Of a DNA stretch of 64,000 nucleotides, positions 11,591 through 26,540 are shown piece after piece (positions within the stretch are counted from its first letter, which is position 1; each line of letters opens with the position of its first letter). The translations under genes and the position numbers were made by a program. The stretch is taken from contig NC_133971.1 of the NCBI RefSeq assembly GCF_031877795.1, positions 63,362,463 through 63,426,462 on the forward strand, given 5' to 3'. The DNA is from Strix aluco (Eukaryota; Chordata; Aves; Strigiformes; Strigidae). The notes beneath the pieces are model-generated. The model was not told the DNA's origin and ran no database searches. It saw only the letters and a program-made list of their open reading frames with translations.

Positions 11591-14500
11591 GGCTAGTGAC
11601 CAACACTGCTGTGAACCCAGAGCTTGTAAGTAATACAGTTGGGCTGATTAGAAGAAGGTCATGTATTTGAATTGCCTATAACTCCTGTTAATGCTGAAAG
11701 TAGCATTTATACACCAAATGGAGATGATGCATTTAAGTGTTTGTTCACCAAGGATATCGCTAGGCAATTATCTACCTCTCTACCTACTGTTACTTTTTAA
11801 AAATGACTGCCAGAACTAATTTGAGTAATAAGCACCTGCTGTCTTCAGCGTTTCTAAATATATATTTCTGTTGCAGGAATTATTTCTAGTTAACACTGCC
11901 TGAAGGATGGTAGATGTTAACTTAAAGTACTTTCTCTGAGGGTTTTTCCCCTCCATGTATTTGTCTGCTATATTGTACCTTATTATTGCAATAGTATGTT
12001 GATTTTCAGCTGTTGGGACCTATGTAAAAAACAAGTGACAGCTAACAGCTCAAAAAGGACAGCCTCATCTTGGATGAAACACAGACTGGACCGTGCTCTG
12101 TTCTGCTCTCACTCTAAGCAAAACTGTTTTTATGAGGTTTTTGGAGAACATCTTTATTTTCAAATGCTTGTGCTATACAATATAGTCCTGTACTGGCTGG
12201 CACAGAAGGTATGTAAAACAAACACTGGAAGAATTCCAAATCTATCTGGTAAATAAAGCATTGTAATAGCAGTGAAGTCAGCAGGAGCAACAATCTTCAA
12301 GACCATATTTCTCAATAGAAAACAGTCAGCATCTACAAGAGAGATCATGGACAGATACTGTGTTCCTACTGCAATGTCAATATGCAGCACAGGAAAGATT
12401 TGGAAATGTGTTAAATATGCTGATCAGCTTTTGTTGCCTGTGTTTCCCTCTAAGCACCACACAGCCAACAAATCCATTGATGCTTTTGATGTGTCTTGCA
12501 CATAATCCTGTTCACGAGCAAGTGCACTTCTCTTTGCATTGTGGGGACAGTGTCCCACTTTAAAATAGCTTGAGTACTTAATTTTAGCTCTACTTCCACC
12601 ACACAACTTATATTGACTGATACGAAATAAATTCCACCTGTCTTCCGTACAGCCACAGTTTCAAATCCTTTAGGAGGCTGAATTCCCAAACATTCACATT
12701 TAGATGAAAAGAAAATAACAGCAGAAATGGTTGGGCTTGTAGGGAAAGAGACTTCTTTCACTGAAACATTTTAATTACTTAATTTACTCTAATGAACAGT
12801 TGCTTCCAAGCAGTCTGGAGTCTTCATCCACAGGCAGTCAGAAACCTAGACTTAGAATGTCTGCATAATGTAAAGTTTCTCACTCCCCTTCTACTTTTAA
12901 CTTGATCATAGTTTGTTTGAATCTGATGAGTGCACACTGATGTGATTTAGATGAATCCCAGGAAACATCTTGCAGCATTGCGTTAGTCAATAGCATTCTG
13001 TCTAGTCTCAATACAGTCCACAGTAAGTTTACTTTCTTTTTTCTTGGGTTTTTTTTCTTTGTTTTTAGCAGAGAAAGGACAAGAAGCAACCCATCTTTTT
13101 TTTCAAAAGCTACTCCAGCATGGTTTACCATAGAATGGTCTAAGGCAAGTTTAGAGCACTTAGAAAAATCTACTGAATTGAGTCACTGAGATATGAATTC
13201 CCAAAAGCTGCAGCATCAAATGTTTGAATTACCTATAAAACAAGCCAGTTGTTGCCTATGTTTTCAATATTTTTTCCCTATAGGTTTAGCTAAACACTCA
13301 AAATTAAATACAGTCTTGAATCTAAAGGGCTTTTTGTCCCCTTGTTATTTTTTGTCAAAATCTTTCCACCAACAACAAAGCCTCTGAGTTAAAAAGCAAA
13401 AGATACCTACAGATGTCTTCTGTGTGGGTTCTTTTTGTTTTTTTCCATGCCTCCTTACATCTTTCAGTGTTCTACAGGGAAAGAGTATGTCAGGGTTGAT
13501 CTCAACTGCTTAGCTGTCACAAAAGAATTTTGTTAAAAAGAAATACTAATTTACTTTGTTAAGAAAGTTACTGGAAGGAAGATATATTCTAGCACTGTTT
13601 TCCTGAAAACATCTAAGGTCTCTTCTTTCTTGAAGGAGGGCTACAGACACTGTTTTCTCACACTCCATACCATTACCAACACATGCAGCTTCAGCACACT
13701 GCAGTCATATGACAAAAGTGAGTAAGTGGGGACTTGAGGTTTGCTTGAAGATGTACATTTGCCTTCTTCCCTAATGAGACTGACTGGTTCTATATACCAT
13801 TTTTTTAAATAATGAGCAATATTAAATGCTCTGGAATGATACAGAGGTCTAACATATAACAGTTTCTTGTTAGTGAGAAGCTCTTTATGGACAGTACAAC
13901 CTGGGTGGAACTTTTGCCCTCATCTGTGGTCCTGAGCACAAGTCATATCCTATGAGGAAATCAATGGGAGAGTTACACTTGACTGATGGAATGACTGATT
14001 TTAACAGCAGTAGGTTTGCATCTTCACTCCTGAGCTCAGCACCTGCACTACAGCTTTGAAGAGTTGTATTCTTCATTCCACTGGAAGACTATCTAGATGT
14101 GGAATAACAGATTGCTCATCAGATGTTGCTTTGTGGTTCAATATCTGTGCAAAACAATAAATTCATTGTAGACTGTTCCTGAGTATATGCCAAGAATGGA
14201 CATTACTATAAAAATCCTTCCTTTTTTTCCTCCCATTAACCATAATTGGTATTACAAAGATACTGTAATATCATAGTATCATATGATATTATATCTTCTC
14301 CTCTGTAATAAGGAAGGCTTCAATATCATAGTTGCTGAGTAGGTAAGGTAGCAATAGACAAAGGACCATAACTGCAACTGCTGTGCCAAGACATTAAAAT
14401 CGGTGGCTGTAGAGTAATGCATCCAGTAGGAGCTGGTTAAGATCCATTGCTGGGGAAAGAAGGTCACTATAGCTTTAGGAAAACAAGTCAACAGGAACAG

Positions 14501-17500
14501 CAGGACACTTCCAGAAGAAAAATGGGTGTCACTGCAGAAATGTTAAATACACCTTTTTCTGTACAGGGAAAATCTGACCCAGGGAGATGTTTTACATTAT
14601 CTTGTTCTGTGCTGAGTGTGAGCTTGTCATCTCACTGATGCTTCTTAAAGATTTCTGACATGGAGAGTAGTTTAGGATGGATATTCTTCTGTGAGGGTAT
14701 TTTGACTGTCCATCCTGTTGGAAGTAGCTGCCTACCAAGCAGCACTACAGGTCAAAATTTGTAGTTGGGCTCTGGATCTTGCTTTTGTAAATATTTTATT
14801 GGTGCTTCACAGAAGGATCCTTAAAGGACTCACATAGTTCGGGGATACCTGCAAAGATGTGGACCTGCACCAAGATTTTACCATTAAGCCTGAAAGGAAT
14901 AGTCTTGGATAGAAATACAACCATCTTAAGATCATGTTTTGCCTGTGTTTTAATGTTCAAAGTGATTTTTCTTTTCTTTGTTCAGTGGCTTCTGTTTATC
15001 CTTACCTTCCTTCTTGTTTTTGTTTTTACCATAAACTTTTTCTGGTCTTATCTGCTTACTCTCTGGGTTTACTCTTATCTATTTATTTTTCTTGCTCTCT
15101 CACCGCTTGAGTGCCAACAGAGGACACTTCTCCTCAGCCCTACCATTTGCTCTGTGTCTGTGCCAAAAACAACACACAGATAGAGGCCTGTTGTGATACC
15201 ACTTACCTAGAAAGTGTTTAAGGATTTCAGGGCACAAATGTGTAATGTCATAAAATGGACTGGTTCAAATTAGTTGGTTTGTGAGTGTTGGTTAGCAGTG
15301 TGGGGTACAGAGGAACATAGAATGTTCTGCTTCTTTGCAAATTTTTTCTTTAAAGCTTGTTGGTCTATCTTTCTCACCTGACATTCATCATATTTTTAAG
15401 TTCCAGTTCTGAATTATCACTGTTCACTGCTGAAAGAACAACTAGTTCATGTCTTGCATTATGGGGGTTATTGTCTCTTTCCAGCTCCTGTACTGTTAGT
15501 CCAAAGTGTGCATACTTGTCTTTTGCAATTTTTGCTATATGAAGCTTGTTTGGTATTTAATTGGTAAATGCTTCAACTACTAAAATAATTAATTTGAATT
15601 ACATGTGTCATAATTTTCCCAGATTTTTTAGTATTATTGTTCATAAGATGTTTCTTGTTCCAGTTCTGAACTGTGTCAATTTCAGAAAGCCAGCCTACTT
15701 AGAAAGATCAGAACTAATTTTCTGTGGCATGGTTTTTCCACTAGGACAAACTGATACATAATTCAAAACCTATACCTTGTAAAAAAAAAAAAAGAAAAAA
15801 AAGACAGATCATCAGCTTAACAAAACTGGTCTTCATGAACACATTTCTCACACAGTTTCATTCTCTGTGTTCTCTAGTGACTACAGGACCTAAACCAACA
15901 ACAGTGTTTGAAACTACTCATAGCACTGTTCATGTTTACCTTTATTTTATATTAATATTAATTTATTATGAAGCTCAGATCTTTTACTCACATGTATTTT
16001 CTTACAGTTCTCCATCAGAACATGAAGTACACTATGTTAGGAAATTCCACCAAAAATGCTGAAAAGCATTAAAAAGAGAGCTACTGATATTACCACCAAT
16101 TTGTCTGTTTACTTCTCTGGTACTTTTCCCTTCATGTGCACATCCAAAGCCAAAATGGAGATTGGCTTACATTCCCACTTTCTTGGTGCCACAGACTCAT
16201 CCAACTCTTTCCAGCTAAGCTAAAGCCTGGAAAAGTGACAATCCTTTTGATTCAGAGAACTGAGAAACTTAAATACCATGGGAATGGGAAATATGAGTGC
16301 ATGAATGAGTAATTTTGTGTCTCTGTTCTCCCTGTTCCCCCATAAGTGTGCTCTACAAACAGCTGTGGACTATAACTGACCAGGGTTTTGTCACTCTGAA
16401 GCATTTAGGACCAGAAAACAGTTGCGTTTTGAGGCAAGTTTAGAGACTGTGCCATATGTCTGCTGAGGACTTCCATTTTGAAGCAATCAAGAATTAGAAA
16501 TCCTGAAACTGCTGTGAAATGCCTTTAGGAACAGTGGATATTTACTTCAGCTTGTTCCTCTGTCTCAAGTCTTTGATGGAAGTAACAAAAATATAACAAG
16601 AACTGGGGACATTAAAGGGAGTAGCACAACTTTTCCCTCTCTCCCATAAGCGAACAGGTATACTTCTATTCTGATAATCGAACTCTGAATGGCCCAGCAA
16701 ATCGTGTGAAGACGTTATCTTGCTTGGCACTGAAATGTTGTTATTTCTCACTCAGACATTTGAGAAAATTATGCTGTTGTGCTCATAAAAGTGGCAGTGT
16801 AACGGGACAGCGTTGTCCAGTCCATATATCAAAGATCTCGTTGTTCTCCCTTCAAAGCCAGCTTCAAGCAATATTCAGTTCTGCGAGCATGCATAATACT
16901 CAAGAGATCCAAGACCTTGACACGAACAAAGCTGTGTCTTGCCTTTTTTCAGTCCTGATACACAGCATTCTGTACAGTGGGCCTTTTCTTCCAGAGGTCA
17001 CCAAGATGAGGAAGGCCAAAATAAATAGCCATATGCATGGGACCAGCCTTTCACCCCAAAGTGCTAGAGAGATCAGAGCAGGGGAGCTGAATGCTAACTG
17101 CAGATGCAGTTTCATCAAAATGTTTTGCCTTATAACTTATCACAGGCTATGATGAAAACATGTGGTGGAAAAAAGCCTAACAACTACAGAAAATACAGAC
17201 ATTAGGTCAAATGGTGGCAGTCAGAAAGCCTCTTAAGGCCAATTTATGAGATGCAGTCATTAAAACTGCAATAGGAAAAAGACATACACACAGTCATGGA
17301 ATAACTGGATAGGATCTAATAAAATTATGAAAATGTAATAATTTATAGTGAAAGGTTTGATGTGCAATGGGAAGCTGGACTATTAAAGGAGGGTATACTC
17401 CCAGGAAAATCTGAAGTTCAAAGGAATTCAATAGCCTTGCAGGCTATTTGTTGACAATATCCAGAACTGTGAAGTATCTAGGAATATATCCACTACTTCC

Positions 17501-18342
17501 TTACCAAAGGATTACTGTTTTAATGCTGATGGTGTAAGAACAATAAAAAAAGAAGCATTGCAAATCCATAGGTCTTCAGTTAGCAGCTTAGGGAGTATAC
17601 CATCCTGAATGTCACAAATCAGTGTCATCTTCTGACTTAGGAGACTAGACTCTATGACTTGGACAGTCTGAAATACTCATAACAGTGCAGCACCATAAGT
17701 TCAAGTCAGTGCTTACTTTATCGGGATCAGTCTACATAAACCATGACAAAAATCTCAAAACTTTTCAAGTTCACTTATTTGTTTTACAAGTACTGGAATG
17801 AATTGGAAAAAAAAATGAAATATTTTGGCAATTTGCAATTGGTTTTCTGTTGGACATGTTTCACTGATCTGCAGCATATCTGTACTGTTAACAAATTACT
17901 TATTCTTGGTCAGCATTGTTACAGGGCCTGTTCAATGGATTAATAATTACCTATTTATTTCCAAGTTCAAACATTATATCCATAGTTTTAACATGTTACA
18001 ATGATTATAATACTTTATTGCTTGTATAACTCTTAGATAGAGTGATCCTGCTCATTTTTCGTTCCTGCTCACATATTTTTATCAGCTAGCAATTAACATT
18101 AAGTAACTACTTTATTGAAACCAAACATTTATTTGAGACACTTCATTTTGTATTTCCAGAACATCTTTTTGTCTTACAGAATTTTTCAGCTAAACTCTTT
18201 ACTATGCAGCCTTTCAGGCTACAGTCACAATGGACAGCAATGCTGTGAATAATAATAAAAGAAGTACGAGAGAGAAAATATTGAACTGCCAATTGCTGAT
18301 CAAATGAGAGTTCTCAGTGAGATCAGGACTGAGATTTGTTTT
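11591..18342. other. intergenic, no gene recognised
   Basis: AT-rich sequence. The longest ORF (16706-17152, plus, 148 codons) is Cys/Ser/Leu-rich with no domain and a competing minus ORF, so I do not call it. A-rich tracts occur at about 15780-15805. No RNA gene or conserved exon is recognised. Confidence 0.55.
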
Positions 18343-18600
18343 TGTGGTGGTTGGCCATGAGGTGCCTACCAAGCTGTTCTATCACTCTGCTTCCATCAAC
18401 AGGACGGGGAGCAAATATGATGCAATGCTTGTGGGTTGAGATAAGGATGAGGAAAGTACTTATTAATTACCATCACAGGAAAACAGACTGGACTTGAGGG
18501 AATTAATTTAATTTATTGCCGATTAATTGTAACAGACTAGGATAGTGAGAAATAAAAAAAAAAAAGCAAACATACAAAACCACTCAAACTAAAACCTCTC
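18343..18600 (-). mobile_element. ERV LTR fragment (3' end only), antisense
   Basis: It starts TGTGGTGGTTGGCCATGAGG, the shared terminus of the avian LTR family seen at 3.4 kb, followed by the 'AATTAATTTAATTTATTGCC' segment that holds AATAAA on the minus strand and an A-rich end. Only the R/U5 portion is present. Confidence 0.7.
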
Positions 18601-19913
18601 TGTGTCTAACAAACCTGAAAACTCCTTATGAAGATCTAGGAGACAGCTTCATATGTCTCTTTCTTTAAAAGATTGTTTCAGCATGGCCGCAGTTAAAGAG
18701 CCATGAACTTCTTGTGCCTGTGTGCATATTCATCTCTTTCAGTTTATGACTACTGTAAAGGATTTCATTTTCACCAGGATTTCACAGTTGCATATGCAAA
18801 TGCATTGAAAGAGTTTAAGACCAATACTCATCTTTACTAACTGGTGTCATAAAAGTCCTTTCCTAATGCAGTTATTTATGTTACTTATATTTGTGTGTTT
18901 GTATATTTATATGTTTTTTAAGTGTTTTGACTTATCAACCAAGAAGTACGTAATTGAACAAATCCCGCTGAAAAATAAAACACTGTAAATGCTTTTGCTG
19001 TTCTGTTTCTCAGACACATTCAGGGTGTAACACCCTGGTACACTGTCTGCCTTTGAAGCAATGTGCTTGACAACTTTTCTGTATTGGGAGCAACTGAATT
19101 TACAAGTTCAGTGCTGCCACTTATGATTCTGTTATAAACTTCACAATGTTTTGCTAACAAGCTTCTAAGATTATTAGTGCTTGATTTTTACTTTTTTTAA
19201 AGTTAAATACTTTAGCTCTCAGAATTTCAGAGGCAAAAAAGGGGCAAAAAACAAGGTAAAAAGAATTTCAGGGGCAAAAATAGAAAAGTTAAGTAAGTGC
19301 ATCCCAGATACGCACCAAGCAAGTCACAACTCATTGCTCAAGCTGTTTTTCCAATTTCCTTTAGTAATATTTCAAGAATTCATTATATTTAAACAGGTAT
19401 TTGCAGCATTGAGTTTAGAGTTACATGATGAATACTTATGACCTATAACTGCAAATAACTGAAAAGTTTTTGAACTTTTCAGCTAAATTAAATGCAGATT
19501 AGAAACATCAGATCACCTTTCATCCAGTGGAAGCACGGATGAAAAACATCAGGTTACTACAATCCCTCCAAGAGGTTCAACTCCATCCTAAGGAGCAAAA
19601 GTATTTCTAAATAATGCCTTTTCCAAATTAACATCCTGTTAGACTGGGATATACTCTGCTGGTGAACAGACTGTTTAGCCTTATCTCCACAAACTAAATT
19701 CTTTCCAAAAAATCCTGGAGGAGTTAGCGTCTTTTCTACTGTGAATTCAACTTGTGATGAGGTGGAGAAACCATGACAATCTCAGTTGCTTTAATTAAAC
19801 ATATGTCTCAAATTTTCTCTGTTTGACATGTTTATTAGGACAAGAAAAACAGAATGGATTTCACAAACAAATCAGCTAGTTAGGTAATATTGTCTGAAAT
19901 TTGTGCACACTAC
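18601..19913. other. intergenic, no gene recognised
   Basis: AT-rich unique-looking sequence with no protein-like ORF or recognised repeat. Confidence 0.55.
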
Positions 19914-20522
19914 TGTACTGGGTCTGGCTGAGCCGGAATTGGTTTTCCCCTGTAGCAGCCCTCATGGTGCTGTGTTTTATGTTGGGAGCTGGCAGGGTGT
20001 TGATAGCACACTGGTGTTGTAGCTACTGCTGAGTGGTGCTTACACAGCACCAAGGCTCTTTCCGACATTTTCCCCCTGCAGTGGGACGGGGTGGGCAAGA
20101 TCTTGGGAGGGGACACAACCAGGACAGCTGACCCGAACTGACCAAAGGGATATTCCAGACCATATGACGTCTGCTCAGTATAAAGCTGGGAAAAAGGAGG
20201 AAGGGGGTGGGGTCACCCTTGGTCCTCCGAGGCAACCACTACATGTATTGGAGCCCTGCTTCCTGAGAAGGCCCGACATCGCCTGTTAATGGGAAGTAGA
20301 GAATAAATCTGGTTTCTTTTTTTTTGCTTCCGCGTGTGGACCTTTGCTTCGCTTTGCTTATATTAAAACTGCTTTTGTTTTACCCACAAGGGTTGGGTTT
20401 TTTTTTTTCCTATCTTATTTTCTTTCCCCTCTTTGCCCTGTTGAGAAAAAAAGGGGAAGGGGGGGGAAGTGACAGAGCGACTTGGTGGGTACCTGGCATT
20501 TAGCCAAGGTCAAACCACCACA
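19914..20522 (+). mobile_element. solo ERV LTR (609 bp), sense orientation
   Basis: It has clean TGTACTGGG...CCACCACA ends. A TATAAA box lies at 20179-20184, preceded by a TGACGT CRE-like site at 20165, and AATAAA lies at 20302-20307, so U3-R-U5 reads on the plus strand. Flanks are ACTAC (before) and ACTAT (after), a slightly decayed 5-bp target-site duplication. No internal genes follow. The structure resembles avian class II (ERVK-type) LTRs, but the subfamily is not proven. Its last 15 bp are nearly identical to the terminus of the other LTR family in this window. Confidence 0.85.
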
Positions 20523-23500
20523 ACTATGCAGCCAGTAAATGGTAAACAACAGGCTGTAAAGAGGGATTGCCTTGAGGAATCCTAAACAAAGTCACTCATT
20601 GCTGCAAAAAGTATAGAACCATCCATTGCAGCATTAGAGGAGTAATTTCCCATTATTTACTCAACTTGGTTTAAATGATACTGCACATTTTACTTTCATA
20701 TATATGAAAAAGTGTTTACAAATTTGGTAGGACTCTGACTTCATAGAGTAAATCTTCTGTAATCAGAGATGGATCTTCCCTTGAGCCTTACCTGGAGATA
20801 CAGTGCTGAGGTTTCTGTCTCATGAGACTGCAGTAATACAAATAACAGAGAGGAGCTGCAGTTTGCAGAAAGCAGGATTGTGCTTTGTTCCATTTGATTA
20901 TATGAGTTTTGGGCATACTTGGAGGCAATATTTTGAATTCAAAGAGTTTTTCAGAGCGTTTTTGTTAGTTCAATTGGTTTTCATAAGAGGAAAAATGGAG
21001 GTGTGTGAAAAAGACATCAAGGAGAGCATGGCTGAGATGAGTGTTTAATCAGAAACTTCTCTGTTGAAGTTCTTCCAGTAGTTCTTCCCTACCCAGTAGC
21101 TGATATGAGCTGAAGAATTATGCGATATCTGCTTGGATATTTTTTTTCCAAGTTGTAATTAATATTAAGGACGTATGTGTCTCTATGTGTCTTCCTTTTG
21201 TGTGTATGCACATTTGTGGAGGGGGAAACTTGCATAATCTGAATGCACATAGCAGTCGCTGTCACCTCAACTGCTTGCTTTTCACTTTTACTGGATAGAA
21301 AAATATTAAGCAGTTAATGGTAGTCAGTAATGGTAGTACCTTTACTTCATTTTGGTTTTCAAGGCCTCTCATAGCTCTTGATTTAATAGAGAACAGCTGA
21401 TAACATAAACTTTGATACCTTTTTTTTACTGTTCTTTCTGAAATGGTTCTGCAACTGTCTTCAAAGAGGCTGTCTCTAAAATGCCGTTTAAAAACTACTT
21501 CTTATGTCCCCTGAGTTTTTGTCTGAGGAATAAGCATAGAAAAAGACATTACTATATTGTTAACTTTTTACATTCTTATAAGGAACTGCGCTAACTGCTG
21601 TGCCAACCTTTCATACATGAGATGTGTATCCCTGGTGTTATTTACTTACCTCTTGTAGTCAACTCTTTAAATCAAATATGAACTCATGCATACCTGATTT
21701 CATTAAACAGTGCCTAAAGACATCAAGAGAAATTGGTAAAAATTATTTTCAGCACAGTGTGAAGACTTCAGGAAACTGGACTTTTGCCTGAAGATCTTAA
21801 CAAAATACCAGGAGGTACTTCCAAGCTAAGTGATTACATAAATGATGTCTGAAGCTGACTTCTGGCAGATTTCAGACTAGGATTGCAAGTGTCCCTGTTC
21901 CTGTTATGTTGTTACTGACTCTAAAGTTTAACTTTGTAGGGAAAAATGATTATTCATTTGATCCATTTTGACAAAAGGGTACCTTCAGTAAAATGTGTTT
22001 ATCTGCACTGCAAAAGGTAGTATAACTTCATTTGACTCTATATTAGGAACCCTTTGCTGTCACTGGTCTTGTCATGAATTCAGTTTTGGATTTTACTGGT
22101 CTGGCATGACTTCTGCACATCTTTTCCAAGAATCTGCCTACATGTATTACAATTGTTTTAGGAGGAACTCCGTATATTACCAGCCTGAGCTGCTGCTGCT
22201 GAGGCTTCAAATTGCCTTAATGATGTAATAACATAATATTTACCTTCCAAGTCAATCCCTGTGCTTCTGAGTGAGCTCCTTTATCTCAGCTTGGAAACTG
22301 TTACTTTTAAGATGTTTCTAATCTCACAAAGCATGGAGAAGTTCTTCCAGTGAAGGGATCCTACAACAAGTTTCTTGCAACATTTTTTTTTCTCTCAGTA
22401 CAGGCAAAATAAGGTAGAAATGCACAGTTGCTGTTTTTTTAATAACCTAAGGTGCTTGTATTGTAGTCAAAGGCTGGAGACACACCTCCAATAGAGAAAG
22501 CCTGCCCAGACATTATTCGTCTAATTAGGGTATGGTAGCACATGTAATTCCTTCAGTTTATTGTCCTGAGATTTCTCTTTCTGACTGAGCATTTAATTCT
22601 GTCTTTAACTGCTCTGTCTTGATATAATAGCACTAATTTGCATCTCAACTGCAATGGAAACTCAGCTGAAATGGAAACTCAGCTGAAATGGAACCAACAA
22701 ATAAATTAACATTTTAATCTACCACTTATACACATTGAAAATAGTCCCTACACTAACCCTGTTTCTTGTTCCCTCTGAAATTTTGAGAGAGGATCTCTCC
22801 ACCCCTCCCATGGTAACAAGAATAAGAGTTTGTCTCTCTATTCAGCCTTTCTTCTCTTGTTCTAGAAAGATTATCCTGTTCTCAGGCTTTCACCCCATGG
22901 TAAGAAAACTAGATTTGTCTTTTCAGATGAGAAAACTTGAGCTGGCTGTACTTTGCATTATGCTTGGAGCATTTTCTATACATCTTCTAAGGAATCTTAA
23001 TGCTGACATTGTTTGCTTAGGTTTTTCCCCTTTTTGTTTAGTAGGTGTTGACTATTCATTTTTGGCTAGAAAACATGTTTGTGATGCTTGAAACCTTTAG
23101 AAGGCTAAATAGTCAAAACTCTTAAAACATGTTATGTAATCATTAGTATTAAAGTATCTCACAGCATAAAGAAAGAATCAGTTTCATGCTAGAGAACTGT
23201 AGCAGTTGATCAGTTCTAGGTAACAAGACTGACTTCAGCAAGGCTTCAAAAACATCTGTGCTAAGGTTATTTCTTTGTCTGTAACTTTATTTCAGATACG
23301 TGTATTACTATGGATTCCCTTTGTAACATTTCTACCAGTGTACAGTAATATACACAAACAGAAGAAATATTTAAAGCCAGGCAGAAATAGCTGTGACATT
23401 TGCAAGCTTTCTGTCACTCACAATGATTGTTCCTCAGTACTAACTTCTGCTTATTGAGGATGCTCAGGACAGTTTGCTCTTCGCTTCTACAGCTCCAGAG

Positions 23501-24683
23501 GTTGACCTTTAGATCATGAGATGATGAACTTGACAACTGGTTTTATTTCTGAAAATGCTTTAACAGTCAAAAATATCACTGACCCTTTGCAACACGATCT
23601 CTGTCCACTGAAAAAGAACACAGATGCAAAGAACTGCTACAGAATTAGGGAAGAAAAATGAAGTCCTCATCTCCTTTTCAAATAATGCTGATTGCCAACT
23701 GAGGAAAAAAAAAACTAATCCCCTATATTTTTTATGTACTCTCATTCATAATAGCAAGCAAACGTTTAAAAGAAGTGGTGGATCATATGTGAAATACTGG
23801 AACTCTCTAGAGCATTATCACGAGATGCAAAGAAGAGCACAGATTTGCCACTAAATGCCTCTCCTTCCTTCTTGGTTCATCCCATTTGCTGTGGCAGGCA
23901 CACATCAGAAAGCTCTTCTGACAAAGGTGAATACCTGCATATACACTGCAGGGTGGGCTGACATTGCAGTAATTGTTACAAAAATGCCATGTCCATATAC
24001 CTCTGACAGAACCAATACTGAAATATGCACTGTCTCAAAAATAAGGAGCAATTTAGCAACTAATCATCAGAATAGGCACATGAAGAAAATGTATACTGGG
24101 TGGACCTTTGTGCTAGGATAACTCTTAAATAATGAATGGCTATCTGATGTTCAGTGGTTTTGCTCATTAACCCTGATTTCACACTTGCATTTAAAAGCTC
24201 TTGTCCCTTCTCTATTGCATGCAAATGTGCTGAAAAGTGGGAGGAAGTATCCCTTGAAAGGGACATAGTCTTTAATTGTTCAAGTCTTGTCTCATCCTTT
24301 GATCTTTCTATAGGTGATATACACACTTGCTTATCACTTAGGTATTTAAAATTACTATGGTTGCACTCCCTGCTACATGATGGATTGATCATTAAGACTT
24401 TGCTCCAGAAAAAGGAAAGCTTTGTTGTAGTGCTCTTTTTGACACAGGCTCCCTGTTAATACTAATCTTTCTCACGTTTCATTTGCAAAATGAAGTTACT
24501 CTTTTCTGATATTGCAGAGATGATATATTGCTAGGTGGCAACAGCTTTTAGTTGCTAGACAAATGCATAGCAAACACTTTGGAGAGGTGGTTGTGTGCAA
24601 TGGACAAACTGGTGGCTGATCACCTCTGTAAAGCTGATCTATTTCTGTATCACAGTGCCAAAAAGCCTGAGGATCATATATTA

Positions 24684-24686
<3 letters not shown>

Positions 24687-24727
<41 letters not shown>

Positions 24728-24780
24728 AGTGCATGTATGTATGTATATGCATATGTACATTTATACATAAATTTATATAT
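24687..24780 (+). repeat. (TG)n microsatellite with adjoining ATGT/ATAC-rich tract
   Basis: About 19 perfect TG units (24687-24724) are followed by GTATGTATGTAT and further alternating purine-pyrimidine sequence to about 24780. It is potentially Z-DNA-forming and explains the stop-free ORFs of CV/TH repeats on both strands. Confidence 0.95.
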
Positions 24781-26540
24781 GCACATATACTTCTTATAAA
24801 CAAGGACGAGGACAGAATGAGTATCATTAAAGACTGTTTTTTGCATTTGGTTTTACAATGTTGGAACAATCCTACAGGAATGGGGAAGCACCTCAGTATG
24901 TGATGGTGTTGCTACTGATCTCAGAGGAGCTCAGCTTTCTAGGCCGATAATCCACAGGTGATCAGGACTTTTTCTCCTCCCACTCTAGAAAATCTGAATT
25001 ATGTTTGTTCTTTATAAATTTACATGCAACTGAGCTTAGGCAGGCAAGTGGGAAATTAATCTCAAGGGAACCGAAATTCTGGCTGGTGATGTTCTTGTTT
25101 CCAGAGGGCTGTCTTGCTTATTATTTCTAGGTAGCAGTTCAGTAACTTTCTGCCAGAGAGGAATCTGGTACAGCTGATTTTGCCCAGTATTTTTAAAAGT
25201 AATGTTTTACATTCTGCCATCTATGAAGCCAGCTCGTTAATGGTCAGGAGCAGGTTTCTCAGGATTTCCCAGCCAAATCAGCTTTAATTGTAATTTTCCC
25301 TAGTACTTTTTGCTCTTGCATATTCATTCTTGATGTGACTGTGCCTTTCAAACCTCCCCATATGCTCTGAAAGGCTGTCAACCAATGCTCTCCAGGCTGT
25401 GGCCTAATGGTGGCAGTTCAACTACAAGGAAACACTGGAGATAACCAAGTTACCAGCCTATTCCTGTGTGTGGGAAGCAAAAGTGGACAGAAAATGCAAG
25501 GAAAATTCTGTCTTCAGGCAGTCTCTTTTTACCATGACTCTTTTCACCAGTGCCAGAATCACTGAATCAAGCAAATTAGTCTGGAGCAGCACCACAGCCC
25601 CCTGCTCTGTCTGACTTGGAGGAGAACACCTCCTTTAGATGTGATGAGAGGGTTATGGTGGGAAGCATCAGGAGTTTGGGGGCAGGCAGCAGTATTTCAG
25701 TGTAACTGCAATGAAAATAGTCAACAGTGTAGAGAAGCAGTGATTATTTAACATGTGCCAGCATACTGGGCTAGATCAGTGTTTAGAAGATCCACAGCAC
25801 TCAAGCTCCTAGTCTGAACCATCTGTCTGTGCCTGTACACAATATGCTGATTTCAAACTCCCTGGCTTTAGCTTATGCCAGGTTTTCACTCCCTATCTAG
25901 CATCCTTTGGGCTAGTCTAAAATATGTGTATAAGGACTCTAGTGTGACAAGTCACACTCAGGAGAAATCATGACTGTTTTAAGAAAGATGTGAAAAAATT
26001 ACAATTTTCCTATGATAAGGAACCATGTATAACTTAGGCACTGTCCAGGTTTCATTCAACCTCGTTGGCTAGAACTAAAAGAGCGTTTGTGAACATTACA
26101 GCAGTACTGACCTATAGCATAGACTTGTTTGAACAGATTTAGGGTGTACCAGGCTTTATCCAAAGTTTTTCTGCAAAAGAGAGACTCTCTACAGGTCAGG
26201 GCATTCAGAATGATAAACAGGATGGCATAATAGCAAACATGGCTTTGTAATACCCTTACTGCAGAATTTCAGCTGTGAATTTCTGCAATTCATTTCAAGC
26301 TGTCTCTTGGCCTGAACAAAAACTTTGGATTAAAAAATCCCAGAGTTTGGGTCCTGATTTAGTCTCTGCATTCTGTTTTCTATATTTAAGGCATTTAAGT
26401 AGACTATCAGAGTAATTCCTGTATTCTTGAACTGGGAGTAATTTTGTTGCTTATTTGTTGCCTGCGTCTAGCTGCTATTGGAGAACAGTTTTTCATACTC
26501 AGTAGATTTAAAATACCATTTTTTAAGTGTAAATGTCTGG

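Noticed and set aside
16706..17152. 148-codon plus ORF
   Set aside because: No start context or domain, low-complexity composition and an equally long competing minus ORF; chance ORF.
24496..24903. ORFs with VCVCVC and THTHTH repeats
   Set aside because: Translations of the TG dinucleotide repeat.
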